From NCBI GenBank assembly GCA_023662705.1, contig JAMPIM010000013.1:15363-39242 (forward strand): a DNA stretch of 23,880 nt. Direction: 5' to 3'. A program made the position numbers and the translations under genes. Under the pieces are notes generated by a model. That model was given only the letters and a program-made list of their open reading frames with translations, was not told the DNA's origin and did no database searches. The DNA is from Candidatus Gastranaerophilales bacterium. GTDB taxonomy: Bacteria; Cyanobacteriota; Vampirovibrionia; Gastranaerophilales; Gastranaerophilaceae. Shown one piece after another: positions 1-8,430 of this stretch (position 1 is its first letter; each line of letters begins with the position of its first letter).

Positions 1-13
1 CCTTATTACTTGT

Positions 14-40
14 TTGTTCTTTTTACATGTTTATTATAAA
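14..40 (+). promoter_or_regulatory. Possible promoter of the Crp/Fnr regulator gene
   Basis: A TATAAA -10 box lies at 35-40 with a TTGTTC -35-like hexamer at 14-19 (15-bp spacer, shorter than ideal). Transcription would start near 47, at the edge of the inverted repeats that precede the gene. Confidence 0.4.
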
Positions 41-48
41 CTGTTTTT

Positions 49-75
49 AACAACACTTCTGTTGTTATTACAACA
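49..75. promoter_or_regulatory. Overlapping inverted repeats, probable operator
   Basis: Two perfect inverted repeats share a central GTTGTT. AACAAC-N6-GTTGTT spans 49-66 and TGTTGT-N4-ACAACA spans 60-75. The second has the 6-4-6 layout common for dimeric Crp/Fnr regulators, although its bases are not the FNR consensus. They lie between the predicted transcription start and the Shine-Dalgarno AAAGGGG (75-81) of the regulator gene. Autoregulation is the simplest reading and is inference. Confidence 0.45.
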
Positions 76-86
76 AAGGGGCAAAA

Positions 87-752
87 ATGGAAAAATATTA
101 TAATCAGATTAAAAATTCTCCGTTATTTTTCGGAATGAGTGATGAGGAATTAAAAGGTATTCTTAAATGTTTTAATGCTTATATTAAATCTTATCAGTCA
201 GGTGAGATAATAATTCGTCAGAGCGATATTATTTCCAGTTTGTATCTTGTGCTTGAAGGTAAGGTGAATGTTGAAAAAGACACTTATTGGGGCAGACGTA
301 TTATTATTTCCAAACTCGGAGTAAATGATAATATTGCAATGTCATTTGTCGCTTCAAAATCAATGGAGTCAACAATTGACGCAGTCGCTGCCGCTGATAC
401 AAAACTCTTAGTGCTTAATTATGAAAAATGTACTTCAATGTGCCAGAATGCATGTACAAGACACAAAGTTTTGATTAATAATATGTTTGAAATTCTTGCT
501 AAAGAAAATCTCGGGCTTCTTCAAAAAATAGAAAATGTTTCACAAAAATCAATCCGCGACAAACTCTTAACCTATCTTTCAAATGAAGCTCGCAAAAACA
601 AAAATAACTCGTTTGAGATTCCGTTTAACAGACAGGATTTAGCAGACTATTTAAACATAGACCGTTCTGCAATGAGCTTTGAGTTATCAAAACTCCAAAA
701 AGAGGGTCTTATTCAGTATGATAGAAATAAATTTTTCTTGAAGTCTATATAA
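87..752 (+). CDS. Crp/Fnr-family transcriptional regulator
   Basis: A 221-residue protein of normal family length. Residues about 10-125 form the cyclic-nucleotide-binding-like beta barrel (GEIIIRQSD, YLVLEGKVNV). Residues about 130-150 form the dimer helix, and about 150-218 the Crp-type winged helix (FNRQDLADYLNIDRSAMSFE then LSKLQKEGLI). The recognition helix lies around NIDRSAMSFELSKL. C28, C115, C119 and C123 could form a redox or metal site as in some Fnr relatives, but the spacing does not match classical FNR, so the ligand is unknown. The start is well supported by AAAGGGG five bases upstream of the ATG. The gene converges with its minus-strand neighbour, with one base between the stops. 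It probably acts as a global or local regulator and may control itself through the inverted repeats just upstream. Confidence 0.9.
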   Translation: MEKYYNQIKNSPLFFGMSDEELKGILKCFNAYIKSYQSGEIIIRQSDIISSLYLVLEGKVNVEKDTYWGRRIIISKLGVNDNIAMSFVASKSMESTIDAVAAADTKLLVLNYEKCTSMCQNACTRHKVLINNMFEILAKENLGLLQKIENVSQKSIRDKLLTYLSNEARKNKNNSFEIPFNRQDLADYLNIDRSAMSFELSKLQKEGLIQYDRNKFFLKSI

Positions 753-753
753 G

Positions 754-2283
754 TTATATTTTACCGTTTATTTTGTTTTGAACATATTTCTTTGTTTCTT
801 CAGATTTTGCACTCTGAGATGATCTTAACAGGCGCTGTTGAAGCATAGGTTCTTTTATTGAATCTGCAAGTCTTATTAGAGCGTAATCATGCATTTCGTT
901 TGGAAGAAAGGCAAGTTTCCAAATTAATCGCTCTTGTAATGCAGGGTTTTTAATATGTGTTAACTTAATATATTGTTCTTTAATTTTTTCTTCCGGAAGA
1001 AGATGGATAAAGCTAGCCAAATGCTCTACTGTTTCAGGTAAAGCATGTTTTTCTGAAATACGATAATAGGTATAAATTCTATCCGGAACAATTTCACCAA
1101 GAGAAACATTGATATCGTCATGGATTCCGATAGATTCGTCTTTGCGTTTGGATAGCAGTGGAATTTCATTGAATAAAATTCTTTGTGTTTCTGCATCTGA
1201 AGTTTGAACAAGTTTTTCAAAATATTTTACAGCATCTTCATGAGAAAGATACTTTAGAACATAAGCAGCTGCTTGAGCAACTTTTGGATATTTATCTTTT
1301 GTTGTTAAAGCTATATCTAAAAAAGTTGTTTTATTATCCAAATGCTTTATACCAAGAGTTAAGCCGGTATAAATATCTTCTGAATTAGTATTAGAATATC
1401 TTTGGAATTGATCATACCAGAAATCGGCTCTTTTTTCAGGAGCCATTTCTCGAATTTTTCTTAAATAATTTCTGGCTGTGCTATTAGAATTCTTAATTGC
1501 GTTAACAACTCTCATTCCACCGTAATCATAGTTGTAGCCTTTTATTCTGTTGTATCCGTTTAAAGGCCCGTCTTTTTCTTCGTCTGTACATTTAATTCCG
1601 TATTTGTATTCTTCGACAATTCTTCTTGGAATTGCAACATCTTCATCCAAAAATTTACTTACAATATAACCGGAACCTAAGCTTGCAAAGAAAAATTTTC
1701 CTCTGTGTGTATCGTGTCCTTCATGTTGTCTCCAGTACATACCATTGTTGATTTCTGCATAGCAGCCATGGCTTTTGAACGGATGCCATTCTTCGCCTTT
1801 TATCTGGTGGAAAACTTTAATAACAAACTCATCATCAGCATTTGTGTCTCTAAGCCCATCCAGTTTAAAAACTTTTCCCTTACCGCCTTGGTCGATGTAT
1901 TGCACATTAATATCATCGTCATAAGGGCGTAGGATTCCGTATTTTCTGAACACATCAGTTAACAACGTGTTTACTTCATCAGGTCTGTGTCGTAATGAAG
2001 GTCTGAATATAAAGGCATCTCCTTCAGGGATGTAATTTCTTATTGTGTTTGCAACTTTATCAAATACTCCCAAAATTTCTCGAATAGCTTCCGGACGGTT
2101 TTCCACCGGAAGTTTATCAAAGATAAACTTTGGTAGTTGACCAACTACCGGTTTTCTTGACGGGTTATTTTGAATTATCTGCGAAATATCTTTTTGTCCG
2201 TCAAGGTAAATTTTCTTTTTAAGTACTTTTGTCATACCTCCAAAATTTGGAGATTGGTTGTTGTTAATTGCGATAGTTCTCAT
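754..2283 (-). CDS. Unknown protein with kinase-like N-lobe features and helical repeats
   Basis: A 509-residue protein of no family I can name. The ATG at 2283 is chosen because GGAG (2295-2292) sits eight bases upstream; the further GTG at 2292 overlaps that ribosome site. The N-terminus carries a short QSPNFGG motif (residues 10-16). Residues about 127-215 resemble a protein-kinase N-lobe: a Gly-rich loop DQGGKGKVFKL (about 131-141), a candidate ATP-binding Lys in FVIKVFH (about 156), a helix-C-like Glu in YAEINNG (about 177) and a hinge-like IVSKFLDED. No HxD catalytic loop is visible; a DYGG at about 253-256 may be a DFG-like relic. Residues about 270-505 are repeated amphipathic helices of HEAT/TPR style. 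It could be a pseudokinase or atypical kinase on a helical scaffold, possibly exported. The kinase link is a visual match only. It lies downstream of gyrB on the same strand, beyond a terminator. Confidence 0.75.
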   Translation of the reverse strand: MRTIAINNNQSPNFGGMTKVLKKKIYLDGQKDISQIIQNNPSRKPVVGQLPKFIFDKLPVENRPEAIREILGVFDKVANTIRNYIPEGDAFIFRPSLRHRPDEVNTLLTDVFRKYGILRPYDDDINVQYIDQGGKGKVFKLDGLRDTNADDEFVIKVFHQIKGEEWHPFKSHGCYAEINNGMYWRQHEGHDTHRGKFFFASLGSGYIVSKFLDEDVAIPRRIVEEYKYGIKCTDEEKDGPLNGYNRIKGYNYDYGGMRVVNAIKNSNSTARNYLRKIREMAPEKRADFWYDQFQRYSNTNSEDIYTGLTLGIKHLDNKTTFLDIALTTKDKYPKVAQAAAYVLKYLSHEDAVKYFEKLVQTSDAETQRILFNEIPLLSKRKDESIGIHDDINVSLGEIVPDRIYTYYRISEKHALPETVEHLASFIHLLPEEKIKEQYIKLTHIKNPALQERLIWKLAFLPNEMHDYALIRLADSIKEPMLQQRLLRSSQSAKSEETKKYVQNKINGKI

Positions 2284-2312
2284 TATACACACTCCATAAT
2301 TATATTAAATGA

Positions 2313-2342
2313 TTAAAAATAAGCGGGCACAGCCCGCTCTAT
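2313..2342 (-). terminator. Rho-independent terminator of gyrB
   Basis: Read on the minus strand, a perfect 7-bp GC-rich stem AGCGGGC/GCCCGCT with a 3-base loop (2338-2322) is followed by TTATTTTT. It starts a few bases after the gyrB stop codon. Confidence 0.85.
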
Positions 2343-2344
2343 TT

Positions 2345-4780
2345 TTATGTATCAATATTTGTTGCATAAACCGCATTTGATTCAATAAAGTCTCTTCTAG
2401 GTTCAACCTTATCACCCATCAGAATATCAAATAGCTGGTCGCACATCATTGCATCTTCAATATTAACCTTTAACAATGTTCTTGTTTCAGGGTCCATTGT
2501 TGTTTCCCACAATTGCTGCGGCATCATTTCACCAAGACCTTTGAATCGTTGAATTGTCATACCTTTTTGTCCTCTGTCATCAACGATTTTTTGAAGCTGT
2601 TCAAATGATGTAATCTCAACTTCGCCGTTTTCTGATTCAAGAATAAGTTTTTCTTCTTCTTCAATCAAGAAATCACGAATTAACGGATAAGAGTTTTTAA
2701 GTCTCTTGAACTCGTTTGATTTAATAATGTTAGCAGTAATCATTTCGTGTTCATTTTCAAACAATTCCAACTGAATAGCGTATTTTGCATTATCAGGATT
2801 GTATTTTAATTCCACTTTATAATTCTTAGCTTCTGTCACATTATAGTTTTCAGCATGGTCTTTCAAATAATGTTGAAGATATTCCAACACTTCATTCATC
2901 TTAGCCTGATCTTCAAAATCTTCAGGTTTAATATCAGAACGGATTAAACCGCGAAGTACAACAGAAGGAATGATGTTCAAAATAGGGTTATTGTACGCTC
3001 TGTAGAATGTTCCCATATTTGAAAGCAATGTTAATAACTCATCACCTGTTTTAACTTTTGATTTTGTTTTGTCTGATAAGCTCAAAGATTTAATACCGCG
3101 TTCTTTAAGCATTTTATCAAGAGCATGTTCGTCATATAAATACTCAGAAGTCTTGCCTTGAGTAACTTTGAACAACGGAGGCTGTGCGATATAAACATAA
3201 CCGTTTTCGATTAATGGACGAGCATAGCGGAAGAAGAATGTTAATAACAATGTTCTAATGTGTGCACCGTCAACGTCGGCATCGGTCATGATAATGATTT
3301 TGTGGTAACGAAGTTTTTCAAGGTTAAACTCTTCAGAGTTACGGCTGATTGTAATACCAAAAGCCTGAACCATTGATTGAATTTCGTTATTAGCATAGAT
3401 TTTGTCTAATCTTGCTTTTTCTACGTTAAGAATTTTACCTCTTAACGGTAATATTGCCTGAAACATTCTGTTTCTGCCTTGTTTTGCAGAACCGCCCGCA
3501 GAATCACCCTCAACGATATAGATTTCGCATTTTTCAGGTTCTCTGTTTGAACAATCGGCAAGTTTACCCGGAAGAGTAGAGTTTTCAAGAACAGATTTCC
3601 GTCTTGTTAATTCTCTAGCTTTACGAGCAGCCTCACGAGCTCTTTGAGCCTGCAATGTTTTTTCAATAATTGTTCTTGCAAGTTTAGGGTTGAATTCTAA
3701 CCATTCCTGCAATTTTTCTTTAACAACATCCTGAACTGCACCCATAACTTCTGAGTTGCCGAGTTTTTCTTTTGTTTGACCTTCGAATTCAGGGTTTTCG
3801 ATTTTAACGGAAACGATTGCTGTCAAACCTTCTCTTACGTCGTCACCAGAAAGGTTTTGTTCAGAGTCTTTTAAGATTTTGTTTGTTCTTGCGTAATCAT
3901 TCAATACACGTGTAATTGCGTTTCTGAAACCTGTTAAGTGGGTTCCGCCCTGGTGTGTATTGATGTTGTTGGCAAAAGATAGAATTGATTCGCTGTAAGC
4001 ATCTGTATATTGCATAGCTACTTCAACTTTAATAGTATCAACCATTTTGTCCATGTAAATCGGTTCATCGAACATAACGGTTCTGTTGTGGTTCAAGAAC
4101 TCTACATAACTTGCAATCCCGCCTTCGTAGTGGAAAACTTCATCTTCTTTTCCGTCTTTTTCATCGTGTAAAACGATTTTTAGCCCTTTGTTTAAGAAAG
4201 CCATTTCTCTGAATCGGTTTGCAATAATATCTACATCAATTTCTGTTGTTTCGGTGAATATTTCAGGGTCAAGCCAGAAAGTCGATTTTGTACCTGTTTT
4301 TGTTGTAGCTACGGTTTTTTCTACCTGAGCAGTAGGTTCACCTCTTAAGTAAGTTTGTTTCCAAACATAACCAGCACGTGAAACTTCAACTGTCATTTTT
4401 TCTGAAAGTGCGTTTACAACAGAAGCACCTACGCCGTGAAGACCGCCTGATACTTTATAGCCGCCGTCACCGAATTTTCCGCCTGCGTGAAGCACTGTGT
4501 GAACGATTTCAAGAGCTGATTTGCCGGTTTCGGGTTTAATATCTACAGGGATACCGCGGCCGTTATCTTCGACTGTTACGCTGTTGTCTTTATGAACAGT
4601 AACATGAATTTCGGTACAATAGCCTGCGAGTGATTCGTCAATAGAGTTATCAACGATTTCATAAATACAGTGGTGTAAACCTCTTTGTGAAGTAGAACCA
4701 ATGTACATGCCGGGACGCATTCTAACTGCTTCCAAGCCCTCTAATACCCTAATATTACTAGCATCATACCCTTGTGTCAT
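2345..4780 (-). CDS. gyrB: DNA gyrase subunit B
   Basis: The ATPase subunit of the type II topoisomerase that introduces negative supercoils, working with GyrA. The GHKL ATPase motifs are clear: EIVDNSIDES, DNGRGIPVD and GGLHGVGASVVNALS in the first 120 residues. These are followed by the transducer domain, the TOPRIM motifs VEGDSAGGSAKQGR and IIMTDADVDGAHIRT, and the tail RFKGLGEMMPQQLWETTMDP. At 811 residues it is the long form. About 165 residues, comparable to the E. coli GyrB insert, lie between the TOPRIM domain and the QRFKGLGE motif. The ATG at 4780 is preferred because AGAAAGG lies six bases upstream; the in-frame TTG at 4786 would abut that site. ParE is the main alternative, but the long insert and the closing MGDKVEPRRDFIE favour GyrB. 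Confidence 0.97.
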   Translation of the reverse strand: MTQGYDASNIRVLEGLEAVRMRPGMYIGSTSQRGLHHCIYEIVDNSIDESLAGYCTEIHVTVHKDNSVTVEDNGRGIPVDIKPETGKSALEIVHTVLHAGGKFGDGGYKVSGGLHGVGASVVNALSEKMTVEVSRAGYVWKQTYLRGEPTAQVEKTVATTKTGTKSTFWLDPEIFTETTEIDVDIIANRFREMAFLNKGLKIVLHDEKDGKEDEVFHYEGGIASYVEFLNHNRTVMFDEPIYMDKMVDTIKVEVAMQYTDAYSESILSFANNINTHQGGTHLTGFRNAITRVLNDYARTNKILKDSEQNLSGDDVREGLTAIVSVKIENPEFEGQTKEKLGNSEVMGAVQDVVKEKLQEWLEFNPKLARTIIEKTLQAQRAREAARKARELTRRKSVLENSTLPGKLADCSNREPEKCEIYIVEGDSAGGSAKQGRNRMFQAILPLRGKILNVEKARLDKIYANNEIQSMVQAFGITISRNSEEFNLEKLRYHKIIIMTDADVDGAHIRTLLLTFFFRYARPLIENGYVYIAQPPLFKVTQGKTSEYLYDEHALDKMLKERGIKSLSLSDKTKSKVKTGDELLTLLSNMGTFYRAYNNPILNIIPSVVLRGLIRSDIKPEDFEDQAKMNEVLEYLQHYLKDHAENYNVTEAKNYKVELKYNPDNAKYAIQLELFENEHEMITANIIKSNEFKRLKNSYPLIRDFLIEEEEKLILESENGEVEITSFEQLQKIVDDRGQKGMTIQRFKGLGEMMPQQLWETTMDPETRTLLKVNIEDAMMCDQLFDILMGDKVEPRRDFIESNAVYATNIDT

Positions 4781-5009
4781 TTTCAACCTTTCTTTCTAGC
4801 TGGCAGGTAAACCTACAAATTAGTCGATTTACCCCTTAAACCTTTCTGGCGGGGTTCATTCCCCTCAATTACTAATCCCAAATATATCTACTGGAACCCC
4901 TTTTGAACAAACTACCAGTTGGACGGCTCCCTATTATCCCTATTGTACCACAAAAACAAAAAATCGTACATAACAGGCAAATTTTTTATTTACAGGACTT
5001 TATATTAGT
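4781..5009. other. Divergent intergenic region, gyrB leader
   Basis: This 229-base region separates gyrB (-) from the metallopeptidase-like gene (+) and must hold both promoters. On the minus strand TACAAT and GATAAT occur within about 4930-4950 as possible gyrB -10 boxes, but neither has a good -35, so I do not place a promoter. A short GGGG-N6-CCCC inverted repeat (4851-4864) would lie in the gyrB leader. Nothing else is recognisable. Confidence 0.4.
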
Positions 5010-7109
5010 ATGACAAGGTTAGATTTAGGAATTTCTTTTATAAAAAACAGCTCTCCGATAATTAAATCAGGCGAGAGATTTTCGTATATTAAAGCACCCG
5101 TTAGTGTTCCGACTAGGGATACACTTGCTTTATCAACAAAACGTAAAACGGTAGGACAGAGTGTTTTTGATAAATTATTAGCCTTAAAAGATAAATTTTT
5201 AATGTTGTCGGGTAATGAACCTTCTGAGCTTGAAAGGTTGGCAAAACAACCTGATGGTACTTATGATAAAGATATGCTTGATTTTATAAAAGAAGCTAAG
5301 CATTGTTGTAAAAAGCAGTTTGTTCCTGCTTATCAGTGTTTTACAACCAATATATTAGAGTTTATTATTCAAAATGGTCAAATTGATGAAAAGCTTAAAA
5401 AATCAGTTTTAAAGATAATGAAAGATGAAGATATGAGTCTTGTTCATTTAAACGGTTTTATCGAAGCTGTGTATAAGAAAGATTATTCTACAGATGTTAA
5501 GAATGTATTATTAAATATTTTCAAAAAAGTTGAAATACGTACTCCGATGGATAAGGCTATTTTTTCAAAGACTTTTGGGTATGTTATAAAAAAACAAGTT
5601 AGTCTTTGTGATAATGAAGAAGATGTTTTAAATTTATTAAAGAAAATTAAAACAATTATGTCTGAAGCAAAGAGTTCTGATGAAGCGGTCAGCTTTGTGT
5701 ACAACTGGGATGATATGCCTGAGGTTTTATTTAAGCACACTACGCAATTTAAAAAATGTGACGATGCCAAAGAATATCTTAACAAAATGATTTTATCAGG
5801 TGTTGTGCCGACTAACGGATTACTTGATGTTCTAAAAACAAATGGTGATGAAGTTTTGTCGTTGCTTCAGTTATTGATGAATTCAAAATTCAGATTGTTA
5901 AATTTAGATGATATTGCGTTGACTCAAATATTGAATAATACGGGTTCGAATATTAGAAAAATATTTATGCAGGAGCTTTCACAGGTAAAAGACCGAGCTG
6001 TTTCAATGAAAACGGATAGGTTTAATCCAGAACAATACATGGTTGCGGTGGGTGATAGAACTTTGATTTTTGATAAAAAGACCGAAGTATTGTTGTCTAA
6101 AATGACAGGCCGTTTTCAGGATATGCAGGTTCAGGACTACAAAAATCTTCGTTTGATGTATGGCAGTTACAATATTTGTGACGGATATGCTTCTCTTGAG
6201 AATAAAACAGTTGAAAGAGCTGTATTGGATGAAGAGTCAGTTTTTACTCAAGCACCTTTAAGCGGTCAAATAGATGGTTTTAGAATAACAGGTAACAGAG
6301 TTCAAATTCTATCTCGTGCTGTAACAAATCCTATAAACGGCGAGCTTTGTGTTAAGCAGGATTTACAATCTCCTGCTGGAGTAAAATTAAAAAGTAAACT
6401 GATACAAAAAAGAAACGGAAACTATAATTATACTTATTCTATTAAGGATAAATCAGGGGCTCAATTACTTGATGTTAAAAGAACTTATAGAACAATTGAT
6501 GAGAATAATTTTGTGTCAACGGTGAATGGCGAGCGCTATGAAATTTCTCTTTCCGGTGATTTGCTGAGTGTTACGACAAAAGGTAAAACCATAACAATCA
6601 ATCTTAAGAAACTTGTTCCATCAGGTGATGAAAAAATTATTGATATGATTAAACATCTTCCTGGGGATGAGCTGATAAGTCTTAAAAAAAGCAAATTAAA
6701 GAAAATAGTTCCTTATTTTGAGAATACTGAGGCATCTGCTCATCAGTATGATGTGATTAGATTAGGAAGCAACCACAGAGATAATGCTTTTGTATTTTTG
6801 CATGAGCTTGGTCATCATAAAGCCCAATTATTGAATAATGCTGCTTGGAGAAATATTATAGATGTTTATAAAAAAGAGCTGGCTGCTTATAAATCCGAGA
6901 CAACTTCTTTTGAACTGCATATGGTTGATTATGTGATTGACAATCCAGACCATTATTTGAATAGAAGGCAGGGGGCTGTTGAAGAAATAATTGCTGATGT
7001 GAATGCATTTTTAAAATGTGCGTGTACAGAAAAAAACATTGCTGAAAGGGTTCTTGTATTACAGGAAATGTTTCCTGAAACAATGGCTGAGATTGCAAAG
7101 CATTTATAA
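5010..7109 (+). CDS. Large protein with C-terminal zinc-metallopeptidase motif
   Basis: A 699-residue protein of no recognised family. Residues about 60-330 are alpha-helical and repeat-like. Residues about 340-560 are beta-rich with many short strands (for example GVKLKSKLIQKRNGNYNYTY). The C-terminal part contains FVFLHELGHHKAQ, a canonical HExxH zinc motif at H598-E599-x2-H602. About 56 residues later comes GAVEEIIADVNAF (E658/E659, D663), which could supply a gluzincin-type third ligand. There is no clear signal peptide. The N-terminus (NSSPIIKSG, residues 13-21) partly resembles a short motif seen in three other unknown proteins here. The start is weakly supported: AGGA (4994-4997) lies 12 bases from the ATG. 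The zinc motif and architecture suggest a secreted or injected protease, or a self-processing protein. The peptidase class is inference from the motif. Confidence 0.8.
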   Translation: MTRLDLGISFIKNSSPIIKSGERFSYIKAPVSVPTRDTLALSTKRKTVGQSVFDKLLALKDKFLMLSGNEPSELERLAKQPDGTYDKDMLDFIKEAKHCCKKQFVPAYQCFTTNILEFIIQNGQIDEKLKKSVLKIMKDEDMSLVHLNGFIEAVYKKDYSTDVKNVLLNIFKKVEIRTPMDKAIFSKTFGYVIKKQVSLCDNEEDVLNLLKKIKTIMSEAKSSDEAVSFVYNWDDMPEVLFKHTTQFKKCDDAKEYLNKMILSGVVPTNGLLDVLKTNGDEVLSLLQLLMNSKFRLLNLDDIALTQILNNTGSNIRKIFMQELSQVKDRAVSMKTDRFNPEQYMVAVGDRTLIFDKKTEVLLSKMTGRFQDMQVQDYKNLRLMYGSYNICDGYASLENKTVERAVLDEESVFTQAPLSGQIDGFRITGNRVQILSRAVTNPINGELCVKQDLQSPAGVKLKSKLIQKRNGNYNYTYSIKDKSGAQLLDVKRTYRTIDENNFVSTVNGERYEISLSGDLLSVTTKGKTITINLKKLVPSGDEKIIDMIKHLPGDELISLKKSKLKKIVPYFENTEASAHQYDVIRLGSNHRDNAFVFLHELGHHKAQLLNNAAWRNIIDVYKKELAAYKSETTSFELHMVDYVIDNPDHYLNRRQGAVEEIIADVNAFLKCACTEKNIAERVLVLQEMFPETMAEIAKHL

Positions 7110-7111
7110 TT

Positions 7112-7140
7112 TTGACTTTTTATAGAGCATTATATATAAT
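7112..7140 (+). promoter_or_regulatory. Strong sigma-70-type promoter of dapL
   Basis: TTGACT at 7112-7117 and TATAAT at 7135-7140 with an ideal 17-bp spacer. Transcription would start near 7147, giving a leader of about 25 bases with Shine-Dalgarno GAGGAT at 7161-7166. The -35 begins three bases after the preceding stop codon. Confidence 0.85.
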
Positions 7141-7172
7141 AATTTGGCAAACAAATTTATGAGGATAGCTTG

Positions 7173-8399
7173 ATGCAGGAAAAATTTAACGATTATGTTC
7201 AGTCACTCGAAACTTATATTATGTTTCGTATAAAAGAAACGGTTGCAAAGATTACCCCTGAACTGACGGCAAAAGGCAGAGCTCCTATATCATTAGCAAT
7301 GGGTGCACCTGTAAAAAATCCTCCAAAGTTTGTTATTGATTCTATGAAATCTGCTCTTGATGAAGCTGGAATCCATACATATTCGTCTCCAAAAGGTGAA
7401 GCTTGTTTTAGAGAAGCTGCTGCTTTGAGAATGAAGAATCGTTTTGGGGTTGAAGTTGACCCTGCAACAGAAGTTTTTTCCCTTTTGGGTTCAAAAGAAG
7501 GGCTTGCGAATTTTATCCGTGTTTTGATTAATCCGACAACATCGGATGAGGATAAAGATATTATTATGGTTCCAGACCCTGGGTATGCTTCTTACAAAGA
7601 AATGGTTAAAGTATCAGGCGGTAAGGCATTTCCTGTACCTTTAAAAGGAGAAGATAATTATATGCCTGATATGGAACAAGTTTTTGCTAAAGTTAAAAAT
7701 CCTGAAAAAGTAAAAGCATTATTGATTAATTATCCAAACAATCCTTTGGGTGCTACCGCAACAAAAGAATATTTAGAATCTGTTGTTGCATTTTGTAAAA
7801 AACATAATATTTTACTCATATCAGATGCTGCTTATGCTGATATGTATTTTAAAGACGAACTCAAACCAGTAAGCATACTTGAAATTGAAGGTGCAAAAGA
7901 TATCTCGGTTGAGTTTCACAGTTTCTCAAAACCTTATGCAATGACAGGATGGAGATTGGGCTGGATTTGCGGTAATAAAGATGCTGTAAAAATGTTTGGT
8001 AAGCTAAAATCAACACTTGATTCTGGTATCTTTAAGGCTGTTCAAAAAGCAGGTGCAGCTGTTTTAAATTCAAAAGAAGGCGATGAATATATTAAGCTTG
8101 CTAATGAAGATTTTAAAAAGAATCAGGAGCTTTTTGTTGAAGGATTGAAAGAGCTAGGATGGAGCGGATTCAATGTTCCTGATGCTACTTTTTATTTGTG
8201 GCTGCCTATTCCTCCAAAGTATAAAACTTCTGTAGAGTTTACTGATGACTTGATGTATAAATCAGGTATTGTTGCAGTTCCGGGAAATGCATTCGGTGAA
8301 TATGGCGAAGGGTTCTTCCGCGTTTCTATTGTATGTACCGCAGAGCAGATTAAAGAACTTTTCAGAAGAATGAAAGAGGATGGATTCTATTTTAATTAG
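7173..8399 (+). CDS. dapL: LL-diaminopimelate aminotransferase (class I/II aminotransferase)
   Basis: A 408-residue PLP enzyme of fold type I. The PLP-lysine box SFSKPYAMTGWRLGW and the conserved NYPNNPLGA, SDAAYADMYF and VPGNAFGEYGEGFFRVS segments are all present. The stretch KLKSTLDSGIFKAVQKAG matches the DSG signature I know from DapL enzymes, which convert tetrahydrodipicolinate directly to LL-diaminopimelate with glutamate as amino donor. The product feeds lysine and peptidoglycan synthesis. A different class I aminotransferase substrate remains possible. The ATG at 7173 has GAGGAT eight bases upstream; the adjoining TTG at 7170 is less likely. The gene has its own strong promoter. Its nearest downstream gene, 31 bases away, is an unknown protein that may be cotranscribed. 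Confidence 0.85.
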   Translation: MQEKFNDYVQSLETYIMFRIKETVAKITPELTAKGRAPISLAMGAPVKNPPKFVIDSMKSALDEAGIHTYSSPKGEACFREAAALRMKNRFGVEVDPATEVFSLLGSKEGLANFIRVLINPTTSDEDKDIIMVPDPGYASYKEMVKVSGGKAFPVPLKGEDNYMPDMEQVFAKVKNPEKVKALLINYPNNPLGATATKEYLESVVAFCKKHNILLISDAAYADMYFKDELKPVSILEIEGAKDISVEFHSFSKPYAMTGWRLGWICGNKDAVKMFGKLKSTLDSGIFKAVQKAGAAVLNSKEGDEYIKLANEDFKKNQELFVEGLKELGWSGFNVPDATFYLWLPIPPKYKTSVEFTDDLMYKSGIVAVPGNAFGEYGEGFFRVSIVCTAEQIKELFRRMKEDGFYFN

Positions 8400-8430
8400 C
8401 AAAAATATTTTTTACGGGGTTTAAGTTGTT

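Noticed and set aside
4781..4786. TTG start for gyrB two codons upstream of the ATG
   Set aside because: It touches the Shine-Dalgarno, leaving no spacing; the ATG at 4780 has a normal six-base gap.
6856..7098. Minus-strand frame opposite the metallopeptidase C-terminus
   Set aside because: It is the shadow of a strongly coding plus-strand frame with the HExxH motif.
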